From Candidatus Accumulibacter phosphatis (lineage in GTDB: Bacteria; Pseudomonadota; Gammaproteobacteria; Burkholderiales; Rhodocyclaceae), in the NCBI RefSeq assembly GCF_012939955.1, contig NZ_SPMY01000038.1, positions 1 through 43,879 on the forward strand: a stretch of 43,879 nucleotides of DNA. The letters run 5' to 3'. The notes under the pieces were generated by a model. The model was not told the origin of the DNA. It ran no database searches and saw only the letters and a list, made by a program, of their open reading frames with translations. Below, one piece after another: positions 17,735 through 26,776 of this stretch; the stretch's first letter is position 1; every line of letters begins with the position of its first letter. The position numbers and the translations under genes were made by a program.

Positions 17735-19054
17735 ATGGCATCGAATACCAATTTCGAGAAGTACAAGTCGGATGGTTCCCTGCAGGGCAATCTGCTGGAG
17801 TGGTTTGACGCCCGCTTCCCGGCGACGTCGATGTGGCGCGGCCACCTCTCCGAGTACTACGCACCGAAAAACTTCAACTTCTGGTACTTCTTCGGTTCGC
17901 TGGCGATGCTGGTGCTGGTCATTCAGATCGTTACCGGCATCTTCCTGGTCATGCACTACAAGCCGGACGCCTCGCTCAACGCCGATGGTATTCCGGTGGC
18001 TTTCGCCAGCGTCGAATACATCATGCGCGATGTGCCCTGGGGGTGGTTGGTCCGCTACATGCACTCGACCGGGGCCTCGGCCTTCTTCCTGGTTGTTTAC
18101 CTGCACATGTTTCGTGGCATGCTCTACGGTTCCTATCGGCAGCCGCGCGAGCTGATCTGGGTCTTTGGCACGCTGCTCTTTCTGTGCCTGATGGCCGAAG
18201 CCTTCATGGGCTACCTGCTGCCCTGGGGGCAAATGTCCTTTTGGGGCGCACAGGTGATCGTCAACCTGTTCTCAGCCATCCCGCTGGTCGGCGAGCCCCT
18301 GTCGATCTGGATTCGCGGCGATTTCGTCGTCGGCGATGCCACGCTCAACCGCTTCTTCTCCTTCCACGTCATTGCCGTGCCCTTGGTCCTTCTCGGCCTC
18401 GTTGCCGCGCACATCCTGGCGCTGCATGAAGTCGGTTCGAACAACCCGGACGGCGTCGAAATCAAGAAGCGCACGACCCCCGAAGGCATTCCGCTCGACG
18501 GCATCCCCTTTCACCCCTACTACTCGGTGAAGGATATCGTCGGCGTGGTGGTCTTCCTGATGGTCTTCTCGATCATCGTTTTCTTCGCTCCCGAAGGCGG
18601 CGGCTACTTCCTCGAGTACAACAACTTCCTCCCCGCCGATCCGCTGAAGACGCCGGCGCACATCGCCCCGGTCTGGTACTTCACGCCTTACTACTCGCTC
18701 CTGCGGGCGATGGTTTGGCCGCTTTTCGGCATCGACGCCAAGTTCTGGGGTGTCGTGGCGATGGGTGGCGGTGTCGTGATCCTGGCTTTCCTGCCGTGGC
18801 TGGACCGTAGCCCGGTCAAGTCGATCCGTTATCGTGGTCCGATCTTCAAGACCCTGCTGACGATCTTCGTGATCTCCTTTTTCATCCTTGGCTTCCTTGG
18901 CACGAAAGCACCGTCCTACGCTTTCTTCGGCGTCATTCCCGGTGCTCCGGTGGCGCAGATTCTCAGCCTGTACTACTTCCTCTTCTTTTTGACCATGCCG
19001 TGGTGGTCGAAGATCGACAAGTACAAGCCGGAACCTGATCGCGTGACGATGTAA
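17735..19054 (+). CDS. petB: Ubiquinol-cytochrome c reductase, cytochrome b
   Basis: A 439-aa membrane protein with eight or more hydrophobic segments. Heme-ligand histidines appear in RYMHSTGASAFFLVVYLHMF and in FHVIAVPLVLLGLVAAHIL; LPWGQMSFWG is the conserved Qo-side block. The Qo motif is PVWY rather than PEWY, a variant known in beta- and gammaproteobacteria. It forms the Q-cycle core of complex III in the inner membrane with petA and petC. gggag precedes the ATG. Confidence 0.97.
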   Translation: MASNTNFEKYKSDGSLQGNLLEWFDARFPATSMWRGHLSEYYAPKNFNFWYFFGSLAMLVLVIQIVTGIFLVMHYKPDASLNADGIPVAFASVEYIMRDVPWGWLVRYMHSTGASAFFLVVYLHMFRGMLYGSYRQPRELIWVFGTLLFLCLMAEAFMGYLLPWGQMSFWGAQVIVNLFSAIPLVGEPLSIWIRGDFVVGDATLNRFFSFHVIAVPLVLLGLVAAHILALHEVGSNNPDGVEIKKRTTPEGIPLDGIPFHPYYSVKDIVGVVVFLMVFSIIVFFAPEGGGYFLEYNNFLPADPLKTPAHIAPVWYFTPYYSLLRAMVWPLFGIDAKFWGVVAMGGGVVILAFLPWLDRSPVKSIRYRGPIFKTLLTIFVISFFILGFLGTKAPSYAFFGVIPGAPVAQILSLYYFLFFLTMPWWSKIDKYKPEPDRVTM

Positions 19055-19067
19055 AGGAAAGCACAAA

Positions 19068-19779
19068 ATGAAAAAAATTGCTCACTGCATTGCTCGTCGC
19101 TCCGGCCATTGCCTTTGCCAGCGGCGCCGCTCTTCATCTTGAAAAGGCACCGGAAGTGCAGCGCGACAATGCCGCCCTGCAAAGCGGCGCCAGGACCTTC
19201 GTCAACTACTGTATGAACTGCCACGGCTTGAGCTTCGTCCGCTACAACCGCCTGACCGAGATCGGCCTTTCCGAGCAGGAGATCAAGGATCACCTCTTGT
19301 TTACGGCTGACAAGATCGGCGAGAAGATGCGCGTTGCCGCCCGCCCTGCCGAGCAGAAAATCTGGTTCGGAGCGACGCCGCCCGATCTGTCTCTGGTCGC
19401 CCGTGCGCGTGCTTCCGAGGACGGTAGCGGTGCCGACTGGTTGTACACCTATCTGCGCTCGTTCTACCGCGACGAAAAGCGGCCGACCGGTTGGAACAAC
19501 CTGGTTTTCGAGAACGTTGGCATGCCGCACGCTCTTTGGCAGTTGCAGGGGATACAGGTTCTGAACAGCGATCACCATCTCGAACTGGCCACTCCCGGCA
19601 CGCAAACGCCCGCCGAGTACGACAAGACCGTTGGCGATCTGGTCGGCTTCCTGGTCTGGGCGGCGGAGCCGGATGCCGGCTTCCGCAAGCAACTCGGTGC
19701 CGGTGTCCTGGCCTATCTCCTGGTTCTCTTCGGCTTCGCCTACAAGATGAAGAAGAATTACTGGAAAGACATCAAGTAA
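19068..19779 (+). CDS. petC: Ubiquinol-cytochrome c reductase, cytochrome c1 (frame break at start)
   Basis: The mature protein is clear: CMNCH heme c site after 'FVNY', a conserved periplasmic domain, and a C-terminal anchor (LGAGVLAYLLVLFGFAYKM). The signal peptide would read MKKLLTALLVAPAIAFASG, but the ATG at 19068 is followed by seven A instead of six, which breaks the frame; reading continues from the TTG at 19078. With one A removed the product is 236 aa. A sequencing error in the A7 run is likely; transcriptional slippage on A7 or TTG initiation are alternatives. The start is 13 bp after petB. Confidence 0.94.
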
Positions 19780-19880
19780 CTGAAGCATAACGCCGCGTTT
19801 CGGGCTACGGCATCGCCGGCGAGGGCGCGACAAGCGCTCGCTCCCGCCGCGGTGCCGATTCGTTTTTGAGGGTATTGATC

Positions 19881-20477
19881 ATGATGAATCTCTATTCGGG
19901 AAGCACCTGCCCGTTCAGTCACCGTTGCCGTATTGTGCTCTACGAAAAAGGCATGGATTTCCAGGTGATTGATGTCGATCTCTTCGCCAAAGCCGAAGAG
20001 ATTGCCATCATCAACCCCTACGGCCGTGTGCCGGTCCTTGTCGAGCGGGACCTCATCCTCTACGAGCCGAACATCATCAACGAGTACATCGATGAGCGCT
20101 TCCCACATCCGCAGTTGATGCCCGCCGATCCCATCATGCGGGCGCGGGCGCGGCAACTGCTGATCACCATGGAGCGCGAAGTTTTCGCTTATATCGAGCC
20201 TCTCGAGAAAAATGGCAAGACAGCCGACCGCGCTCGCCAGCAGATCCGTGACCGTCTCACCGAGATGTCGCCGGTATTCGTCAAGCAGAAGCACATGCTC
20301 GGCGAAGAGTTCTCGATGCTCGACGTGGCCATCGCGCCGCTGCTCTGGCGGCTCGACCACTACGGCATCGAACTCTCGAAGACCGCCTTGCCGCTTTTGA
20401 AGTACGGCGAGCGCATTTTCAGCCGTCAGGGCTTCATCGACGCGCTTACGCCCTCCGAAAAAGCGATGCGCAAGTAG
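19881..20477 (+). CDS. sspA: Stringent starvation protein A, GST-fold RNA polymerase-associated protein
   Basis: The 198-aa protein has a glutathione-transferase fold: N-terminal thioredoxin-like domain (MNLYSGSTCPFSHRCRIVLY, NPYGRVPVLVERDLILYE) and a helical C-terminal domain. SspA binds sigma-70 RNA polymerase and affects stationary-phase and stress genes. The ATG at 19881 with gaggg eight bases upstream is chosen over an upstream non-ATG start. The place after petABC and before sspB is usual in betaproteobacteria. Confidence 0.94.
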   Translation: MMNLYSGSTCPFSHRCRIVLYEKGMDFQVIDVDLFAKAEEIAIINPYGRVPVLVERDLILYEPNIINEYIDERFPHPQLMPADPIMRARARQLLITMEREVFAYIEPLEKNGKTADRARQQIRDRLTEMSPVFVKQKHMLGEEFSMLDVAIAPLLWRLDHYGIELSKTALPLLKYGERIFSRQGFIDALTPSEKAMRK

Positions 20478-20556
20478 CGCGCAGCACAGGCTGCACAGGG
20501 CGTCGCCGTTCGCCGGTGGCGTCCGCCGCCGCCCTGCCGATTGTCGATCACTTTGC

Positions 20557-20997
20557 ATGGGAACGAACTTGGATCTGCCGTCGACCAAACCCTATCTGAT
20601 TCGCGCCATCCACCAATGGTGCACCGACAACGGCTTCACCCCCTACCTCGCGGTGAGCGTAGACGCGCGCACGCGCGTGCCGATGGAACATGTTCGCGAT
20701 GGCCAGATCGTCCTCAATCTCGACTACGAAGCGACCGGACGCCTCGAGATCGGCAACGACGTCATCACCTTTCAGGCCCGCTTCGGCGGCGTCGCACGCG
20801 ACCTGCTGGTGCCGATCGGCAACGTTGCCGCCATCTACGCCCGTGAAAACGGTGGCGGCATGGCCTTCGAGCCGGAGCCCGCAGGGGCGGTCGCTGAAGC
20901 GGAAGGCAGCACCCCTGTTCCCGGCCAGGATGGCGAGCCCGAGCCGCCGAAGATTCCGCCACCTGCCGGTCGGCCGAAGCTGCAGCGCGTCAAGTAG
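20557..20997 (+). CDS. sspB: ClpXP protease specificity-enhancing factor SspB
   Basis: The 146-aa protein has the SspB core (KPYLIRAIHQWCTDNGFTPY, FGGVARDLLVPIGNVAAIYA), which binds the ssrA tag, then an acidic Pro-rich linker and the C-terminal XB motif RPKLQRVK that docks on ClpX. It delivers tagged stalled-translation products to ClpXP in the cytoplasm. It lies 79 bp downstream of sspA, probably cotranscribed. Both functional ends are intact. Confidence 0.95.
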   Translation: MGTNLDLPSTKPYLIRAIHQWCTDNGFTPYLAVSVDARTRVPMEHVRDGQIVLNLDYEATGRLEIGNDVITFQARFGGVARDLLVPIGNVAAIYARENGGGMAFEPEPAGAVAEAEGSTPVPGQDGEPEPPKIPPPAGRPKLQRVK

Positions 20998-22050
20998 GCG
21001 CCATTTCCACTACTGTTCTCGGCGCCAGGTTGGTGATTGACGCTGATTGATGCAGGCTCATACGCTCGCGAAGCTTGCTTTGGGTCGCGTATCCAGCGAC
21101 AAGCCATGCGACAGCCGGTCGCCACAATGGATTGCGACCGGGCTCTGGTTTGGCCTGGCTGGCCCCCTGGGCTTTCCTGTCGGCCGACCAGATTTCCAAC
21201 GCCATTGGCAACAGCATCACCATGGATCAGCCGCGGACGTTCGGTGTGCCCCTGCTGCTTTCGTTGGTGAAGCAACAAGCAGATCGCTTGCCCCCAGAAC
21301 GCAGCACTACCCTGGCCAGGGCAAGGCTCCTGGATAGCATGGCCTTGCCATCTCCTGCGCCGACTGCACACAGAATCCGTCTGCCGAAAAGCCTTCCACA
21401 AGAGCCGTGGAAAGCGGCGCAGCGCCATCGGGCCAGATTACGCAAACGCACCACCTGTACTAATACTGGCGGCTGCCGGTGCCACAGCACCTGCTCACTC
21501 GCGGCATGGGGGCGGCGCATAGCGATGTAACAACGAGCGCCTACTGAGGCGGCATGCGATAGAATTCAACACTATTAATAGTCCGGTTATCGCCAACGAT
21601 CAGGAGACAAGCATGCCCGACCTCTACACCACTATCAGGGCTGCTGTCATCGACGCCGCCGGGATCAGCGTCAATGCGACAAGGCGGCCGACGGCCGCGT
21701 GTCGACGGTCGAAGGTCACATCTTGCCCTTCGGGGTGAGCTTCGTTGAAGGGACCTCATGGCGCGCAGCTGCTCCACTGTTGCCGCCGTCGGATCTCGCC
21801 CTTCGGGGCTGGCTTCTCCAGTTAGCCGCCAAGGGCCGGGGCAGAACGTCTGGCCACGTCATTGCGCGATTGACGGCTCGGGTCGCCTCGGCACCATCGA
21901 CGGCCACGCACCCAAGCCGGCAGGAAACGTCACCCCGCAAGGCCTGCGCCAATCAGGCACCGAGCCGGCCCAGCGTCGGGTTTTTCTTTGGCGGGATAGA
22001 TTCGGAATGCTCGAATCCGCCTGCTATGCGCCTACTTTTCTGCAGACGAC
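20998..22050. other. Long gene-poor region between sspB and the tRNA
   Basis: About 1.05 kb without a recognisable intact gene. Frames of 100-150 codons exist on both strands but show no family motif and no good ribosome site. A short gene start with a good ribosome site lies at 21613 (separate entry). A weak T-tailed stem lies near 21957-21985 (CCGA...TCGG then five T). The remainder is probably decayed sequence. Confidence 0.5.
21613..21738 (+). pseudogene. Short ORF, probable broken gene start
   Basis: aggag (21602-21606) precedes an ATG at 21613; the frame begins MPDLYTTI and stops after 41 codons at 21736-21738. The opening resembles class I SAM-dependent methyltransferases that start 'MPDLYTTI', but the similarity ends within about ten residues and the rest has lost sense. 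I read it as a truncated gene start, with modest confidence. Confidence 0.35.
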
Positions 22051-22077
22051 AAAAAGCCCGGCCTTGTGATCCGGGCT
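22051..22077 (-). terminator. Intrinsic terminator of the tRNA
   Basis: On the minus strand AGCCCGG (plus 22071-22077) and CCGGGCT (plus 22055-22061) form a 7-bp stem with a 9-nt loop, followed by five T (plus 22051-22055). It lies 16 bases past the tRNA 3' end. Confidence 0.85.
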
Positions 22078-22093
22078 AACTACTTGTTTTTAA

Positions 22094-22167
22094 TGGTGCC
22101 TCCGGTCGGAATCGAACCAACACCTGATGATTACAAATCAACTGCACGACCTTCATGCTACGGAGGC
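22094..22167 (-). tRNA. tRNA-Thr (anticodon UGU), atypical
   Basis: The minus strand folds as a 74-nt tRNA: acceptor GCCTCCG/CGGAGGC (7 perfect pairs), encoded CCA, D-stem GCAT/GTGC with a short 7-nt loop GAAGGTC, anticodon arm GTTGA-TTTGTAA-TCATC, variable loop AGGT, T-arm GTTGG-TTCGATT-CCGAC. The anticodon TGT reads ACA; G1-C72, C2-G71, G35, U36 and discriminator A fit threonine identity. The anticodon stem has a U-U mismatch and the D-loop is small. It stands alone with its own terminator, so it may be a minor or acquired copy. Confidence 0.85.
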
Positions 22168-22189
22168 GGGTAATTCTGTCGAGGCGCTG

Positions 22190-22195
22190 ATTATA
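22190..22195 (-). promoter_or_regulatory. -10 box of the tRNA-Thr gene
   Basis: The minus strand has a perfect TATAAT (plus attata) 22 bases before the tRNA 5' end; I see no clear -35. Confidence 0.5.
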
Positions 22196-22424
22196 GCCGA
22201 ATCGCAATCCTGGGGTAGCCACGGAAGCGCCTGCACGCGGGCTGACTGGGGTCGACGTGCTGGCCCGATGGCTTGCCGGCCGATGGCCCGCGCAGCCAGG
22301 GAGGGCTCCTGCTCGTCGTCGCCAGGTGTTTGATCTATCGTGACTTCCGCTGTGCGGCATGCTTTCTCCCCGGTGGGCACGCTGTTAGAATGCCGCGATC
22401 CGTATGTCTTGTTGATGGAAGCTC

Positions 22425-24236
22425 ATGCCAACTCTCACGAATCCGTCAGAAATTGCCCGCGAAGCCTTTCGCCTGTTGGCTAGCAGGCGCATGTCGCCGT
22501 CACCCGAGAACTATCAGGCGCTCTACCATGAGATTGCGGGTATTTCAGCCGCCGCCGCGACGCCGTTTCCGGAGCGTGAGCTGAAGGCTCTGCTCAATGC
22601 GCTACCAAGAGAAAAGCCGGCGCAGCAGCGCTTGCTGAAGCGTTTCGAGCAGGCCTTCAAGGGCAAGACCTGGGAGGAACTCAAGCGCGGCCTGGGCGAG
22701 CTTTTCGCGCAGCTTGGCAAGGAACAGGATCTACCCTGGAGTGAGCTGTTCGGCGACTTTCTGCGGCAGTGGGAGGGCAAGCAGGCGGGCCTTACCGTCG
22801 CCCGCAAGCGCGAGGCATTCGAGCGCCTGCTGGCCGGCGCCGCTGGCAACAGCGAGCTGCTTTTCACACGTCTGCAGAGCTTGCTCCGCTCGTGGTCGCT
22901 GAATGCGCCGATGGCTGACGAAATCCCCCTCGTCGAGGACGAGAAAGCGACGCCTGCGCTGGTGGCCAAGTCGTCGTCGTCGCCGGCGGACCTTGCTGCG
23001 GCTAAGAAAGCGCTGCAGAGCAGTGATCTGGCTGCCCAGTTGTCGGCCGAACTGAGCGAAATCTTCGCATACACGCTAGCGGTGCTCGTTCCCTCACTGC
23101 TGCAGGACGAGCCGGAGTTGGTGGCCGACGCGACAGCCCTGGCGCACAAGCTGCGCACGGCCACCTCGCGTGCAGCGATGGAGGGCTTTCAGGCAGGCAT
23201 CAAGCGTTTTGCTTTCCGCCTTGAGCTGCTCGCCGAAGATCGCGTCGAGCTGCGCGCTGGTCTGCTCAATCTGCTGCAGTTGCTGATCGAGAACGTCGGC
23301 GAGCTGGTCGTCGAGGACCGTTGGCTTGCTGGACAGATCGCGATCGTTAGGGAAATTGTTGCCGGCCCGTTGAGCCTGCGCTCGATCGGTGACGCCGAGA
23401 ATCGGCTCAGGGAAGTGATTTTCAAGCAGGGGCAGTTGAAGCACAGCCTCAACGAAGCGCGCGAAAACCTTAAGCAGATGCTGGCCGGTTTCGTCGATCA
23501 CCTGGCCGAGTTTGCCGATTCGACTTCGGAGTATCACGACAAGATCGAAATCTGCGCTGACCGCATCAGCGCGGCCGAAGACATCTCCGAGCTGGAAGAC
23601 GTACTCGCGGAAGTGATTCGCGAGACGAAAATCATCCAGCTTAACGCTCAGCGCTCGCGTGATGAGCTGCGGAGTGCCAAACAGAGTGTCGACGAAGCCG
23701 AGCAGCGTATCGGCGAATTGCAGGTCGAACTCGACAAAGCCAGCACCCTGGTTCGTCACGACCAGCTCACCGGGGCGCTCAACCGCCGCGGTCTTGAAGA
23801 AGCTTTCGAGAAGGAGACGGCGCGCGCGCAGCGCCGCCAATCGACCCTCTGCGTCGCCTTGCTCGACATCGACAACTTCAAGAAGCTCAACGACACACTC
23901 GGGCACGACGCCGGTGATGCAGCGCTGATCCATTTGACCACGGTCATTCGCGAGACCATTCGGCCGCAGGACACGGTGGCTCGTTTTGGCGGCGAGGAGT
24001 TCATCATCCTGCTGCCGGACACGCAGCTCGAGGACGCGCAGACGGCGCTGGTTCGCCTGCAACGTGAGCTCACCCGGCGCATCTTCCTGCACGACAACAA
24101 CCGACAGCTGATCACCTTCAGCGCTGGCCTCAGCGAGTTGCGCGCCGGTGATACCCAGGCTTCGGTCAGCAAACGTGCCGACGAGGCGATGTTCGCGGCC
24201 AAGCAGGCCGGCAAGAATCGGGTCGTGATCGGCTGA
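22425..24236 (+). CDS. GGDEF diguanylate cyclase
   Basis: A 603-aa soluble protein with a long helical N-terminal part (residues 1 to about 430, with a coiled coil around 380-430) and a C-terminal GGDEF domain carrying the active-site motif GGEEF (in VARFGGEEFIILLP). The product-inhibition I-site RPQD is intact five residues ahead of it. It should make cyclic di-GMP from two GTP. The N-terminal start (MPTLTNPSEIAREAFRLL) is shared by a group of betaproteobacterial cyclases of unknown input. There is no membrane segment. A possible -10 (tagaat, 22386-22391) lies upstream. Confidence 0.93.
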   Translation: MPTLTNPSEIAREAFRLLASRRMSPSPENYQALYHEIAGISAAAATPFPERELKALLNALPREKPAQQRLLKRFEQAFKGKTWEELKRGLGELFAQLGKEQDLPWSELFGDFLRQWEGKQAGLTVARKREAFERLLAGAAGNSELLFTRLQSLLRSWSLNAPMADEIPLVEDEKATPALVAKSSSSPADLAAAKKALQSSDLAAQLSAELSEIFAYTLAVLVPSLLQDEPELVADATALAHKLRTATSRAAMEGFQAGIKRFAFRLELLAEDRVELRAGLLNLLQLLIENVGELVVEDRWLAGQIAIVREIVAGPLSLRSIGDAENRLREVIFKQGQLKHSLNEARENLKQMLAGFVDHLAEFADSTSEYHDKIEICADRISAAEDISELEDVLAEVIRETKIIQLNAQRSRDELRSAKQSVDEAEQRIGELQVELDKASTLVRHDQLTGALNRRGLEEAFEKETARAQRRQSTLCVALLDIDNFKKLNDTLGHDAGDAALIHLTTVIRETIRPQDTVARFGGEEFIILLPDTQLEDAQTALVRLQRELTRRIFLHDNNRQLITFSAGLSELRAGDTQASVSKRADEAMFAAKQAGKNRVVIG

Positions 24237-24278
24237 CCGGCGGCCCGTTGCCGGGCTGCCGTCAGCAAAGACCCGGCC

Positions 24279-25091
24279 TTAGGCTTGCGCGCAGCCCCGG
24301 TCGGGCACGGCACCAGCGGTGCTGGCCAGGACCCTGAGCACTTCCCCGGCGGCCAGCAGGCCAAAGGTGGCGGTGACGCAGACCGATGAACCGTAGCCGG
24401 CACAGCTCAGGCCACTGAGCACCGGCGCTTGATCACAGGTCGTGGCGGCTTCCGGATAGCGTAGCGCTTCGCTCGAGAAGACCGCCGCGATGCCAAACTT
24501 CTTCTTTGCCTCCCTGGTGAACGCGTAGTCCTTGCGCAATAGCGCGCGCAGCCTGGCGAGCAAGGGATCCTGGATGGTCAAAGCCAGGTCGGCGATCTGG
24601 ATTCGTGTCGGGTCAATCTGGCCGCCGGCACCACCGGCGGTGATCAGCGGCAGCGCGCAACGTCGGGCATAGGCGATCATCGCCGCCTTGGTGCGCACCT
24701 GGTCGATGGCGTCGATCAGACAATCAAAGGGGCCAGCGAGGAGCGTATCGACGTTTTCCGGGGTTACGAAATCCTCGACTTCCTTGACCACGCAGGCCGG
24801 ATTGATGGCCTGGATGCGCTGTGCCATGGCGCTGACCTTGGCCTTGCCGAACTCGCCGTCGAGGGCGTGCACCTGGCGGTTGACGTTGGATTCGGCGACC
24901 ATGTCCAGATCAATCAGCGTGATCCTGCCGATTGCCGAGCGTGCCAGTGCTTCGGCAGCCCAGGAACCGACGCCGCCGACGCCGACGACGGCGATATGCG
25001 CGCGCTGAAAGCGCTGCAGCGCGGCCGTCCCGTACAAGCGGGCGATACCCGCGAAGCGACGCTCCAGGTCGGCTGTTGCTAAATCAGTCAT
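24279..25091 (-). CDS. tcdA: tRNA threonylcarbamoyladenosine dehydratase
   Basis: The 270-aa E1-like/ThiF-fold protein has the ATP-binding loop GVGGVGSWAAEALARS, LIDLDMVAESNVNRQ and the family-typical RRFAGIARLYG near the N-terminus. TcdA (CsdL) dehydrates t6A at position 37 of ANN-decoding tRNAs to the cyclic ct6A form. The ATG overlaps the stop of the upstream Hpt/HD-GYP gene by four bases, so the two are likely cotranslated. It is convergent with the GGDEF gene. The C-terminal hydrophobic stretch is kept, so it looks intact. Confidence 0.93.
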   Translation of the reverse strand: MTDLATADLERRFAGIARLYGTAALQRFQRAHIAVVGVGGVGSWAAEALARSAIGRITLIDLDMVAESNVNRQVHALDGEFGKAKVSAMAQRIQAINPACVVKEVEDFVTPENVDTLLAGPFDCLIDAIDQVRTKAAMIAYARRCALPLITAGGAGGQIDPTRIQIADLALTIQDPLLARLRALLRKDYAFTREAKKKFGIAAVFSSEALRYPEAATTCDQAPVLSGLSCAGYGSSVCVTATFGLLAAGEVLRVLASTAGAVPDRGCAQA

Positions 25092-26194
25092 CGGCTTTCA
25101 GCGGCACGTCGTATCACCTGGTTGAAGGGCTCGATCCATTCCGGCGCAAACTGCTGGTCGCAGGCGTTGACTTCGGCGATGGCCCGCAACAGCGAACGCT
25201 TGCGGCCGCGCTCGGTGTGCTTCAACATCACCGCCTCGAAGGCATCGACAATGGCCAGGACCTTGGCACCAGGGCAGATTTGTTCCCCCGTAAGCGCGCC
25301 CGGGTAACCCTTGCCGAAGGGCGTTTCATGGTGTTGGGCGACCATCGCGGCGGCGGCCGCCCAGCTCTCCATGCGCGACAGCAGGCCGGCGGCATACTCG
25401 GGGTGTGCGCGCATGATGCGTTGCTCTGCGGGGGTCAGTGCGCTGGCCCTGAGCCACACCGATTCGGGAAGAAACATCATCCCGACGTCGTGCATGTAGA
25501 TGGCGGCTTCCAGCTGCACCGGGTCAATCGGATTGCCGGCCATTTGATTGGTTTCCAGCGCCAGGCGCAGGATGCGCATGGTACGGCCGGCGAAACGCGG
25601 CGAGCGCATTTCGAACTGATTGGCCAGCGTCAGGAAGAAAAGCAGGTCGTCGGCCGTTTGTGATCGGGAAGCGTCGCCCGGCTTGCGTTGCGCTGCGGGG
25701 GCCTTGACCGCAACCGTGACTGGGCGCTTGCCGGTAACCGCTTCGATGAGGTCGGCGACACAGGCGTCCAGTTCCGATGGCGTTGCCGCGGCCAGCTTTT
25801 CCAAGCCCTCGATCAGGAGTTGCAGCTGCAGTCCAGCGAGTGTTTGCTCCGAGGATAGCCGTTCAACTGCCAGTTCCAGGCGGTCGATGGTCAATAGTGT
25901 GGCTTCGGCAATGGCATTGGTGAACGGTAGATCACCGTTTCGTACCCGCACCAGAACCGATTCCATCGGGTGAACGATGGCCACTGCCACTTCTACCCTG
26001 CACAGTGCTGCGTCGCCTTTTATGTTGTGCAGAGTGCGGAACAGGTTGCCAACGACCGCGTGTTCGGTGGGATGGTTCTTGAGGCGAGCGACATCGCGTT
26101 CGATCGTCGGCGTGTATTCCCACAGGATGTCGATGAACTCCTGCAGGGCTTCCCGGTCGGTAACGACCGGCTCACTGAGCGATGATGCATGCAT
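25088..26194 (-). CDS. Hpt and HD-GYP-like domain protein
   Basis: The 368-aa protein joins an N-terminal histidine phosphotransfer domain (LHNIKGDA, H56 as phospho-site) to a C-terminal HD-GYP-type domain with HD (235-236, in MHDVGMMFLPE), HPEYAAG (264-270), QHHE (287-290) and GKGYPG (294-299). The usual DGxGYP is changed: residue 293 is Phe instead of Asp. It may hydrolyse c-di-GMP under control of a phosphorelay, or act as a sensor if the substitution weakens catalysis. No receiver or kinase gene is next to it. The stop overlaps the tcdA start. Confidence 0.85.
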   Translation of the reverse strand: MHASSLSEPVVTDREALQEFIDILWEYTPTIERDVARLKNHPTEHAVVGNLFRTLHNIKGDAALCRVEVAVAIVHPMESVLVRVRNGDLPFTNAIAEATLLTIDRLELAVERLSSEQTLAGLQLQLLIEGLEKLAAATPSELDACVADLIEAVTGKRPVTVAVKAPAAQRKPGDASRSQTADDLLFFLTLANQFEMRSPRFAGRTMRILRLALETNQMAGNPIDPVQLEAAIYMHDVGMMFLPESVWLRASALTPAEQRIMRAHPEYAAGLLSRMESWAAAAAMVAQHHETPFGKGYPGALTGEQICPGAKVLAIVDAFEAVMLKHTERGRKRSLLRAIAEVNACDQQFAPEWIEPFNQVIRRAAESR

Positions 26195-26428
26195 TGTTCG
26201 TGTTCCTTGCCCTAGTTTTTTCCCATCTTACCGGATCGCACACCGAGCGGGCGAGGGTATCCATTAGTTTGATATGGCTTCGCGGCCCTGCTCCGGCTGC
26301 CAGGAACGAATATGCCAAAAAGCTACCCCCCTGGCGCCCGGTGGAGACCTGGCAAAATGCGCGAAAATGGCCCTTTTCGTGGCTTGCTGGGCTAAACTGC
26401 GGTTTTTTTTCGTTCACAAGGATCTCAC

Positions 26429-26773
26429 ATGCCCATCGTCACCACCCCCAGCGGCCTGCAGTTCGAGGACATCATTGCCGGCAGTGGCCCTGTTGCGTGT
26501 TCCGGCCAGCACGTTATCGTGCATTACACGGGCTGGCTTGCCGACGGTACGAAGTTCGACTCGAGCGTCGATCGCAACGAGCCCTTCCGTTTTCCGCTCG
26601 ACGGAAAACATGTGATTGCCGGTTGGGACGAAGGCGTCCCGGGGATGTGCGTAGGTGGCGTTCGTCGGCTCACCATCCCTGCCGATCTAGCTTACGGGGC
26701 ACGCGGTGCCGGCAACCTGATTCCGCCGCACGCCAAGATCGTTTTCGAAATCGAGTTGCTGGACATCGCCTGA
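26429..26773 (+). CDS. FKBP-type peptidyl-prolyl isomerase
   Basis: A 114-aa single-domain [50 protein letters not shown] and the closing [10 protein letters not shown]. It lacks a signal peptide and should act in the cytoplasm on prolyl bonds. aagga precedes the ATG. The pseudouridine synthase gene starts four bases after the stop, so the two are coexpressed. Confidence 0.93.
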   Translation: MPIVTTPSGLQFEDIIAGSGPVACSGQHVIVHYTGWLADGTKFDSSVDRNEPFRFPLDGKHVIAGWDEGVPGMCVGGVRRLTIPADLAYGARGAGNLIPPHAKIVFEIELLDIA

Positions 26774-26776
26774 TTG

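Noticed and set aside
20998-21540. Possible genes of 100-150 codons after sspB
   Set aside because: Several frames are open but none has motif, ribosome site or clear codon preference.
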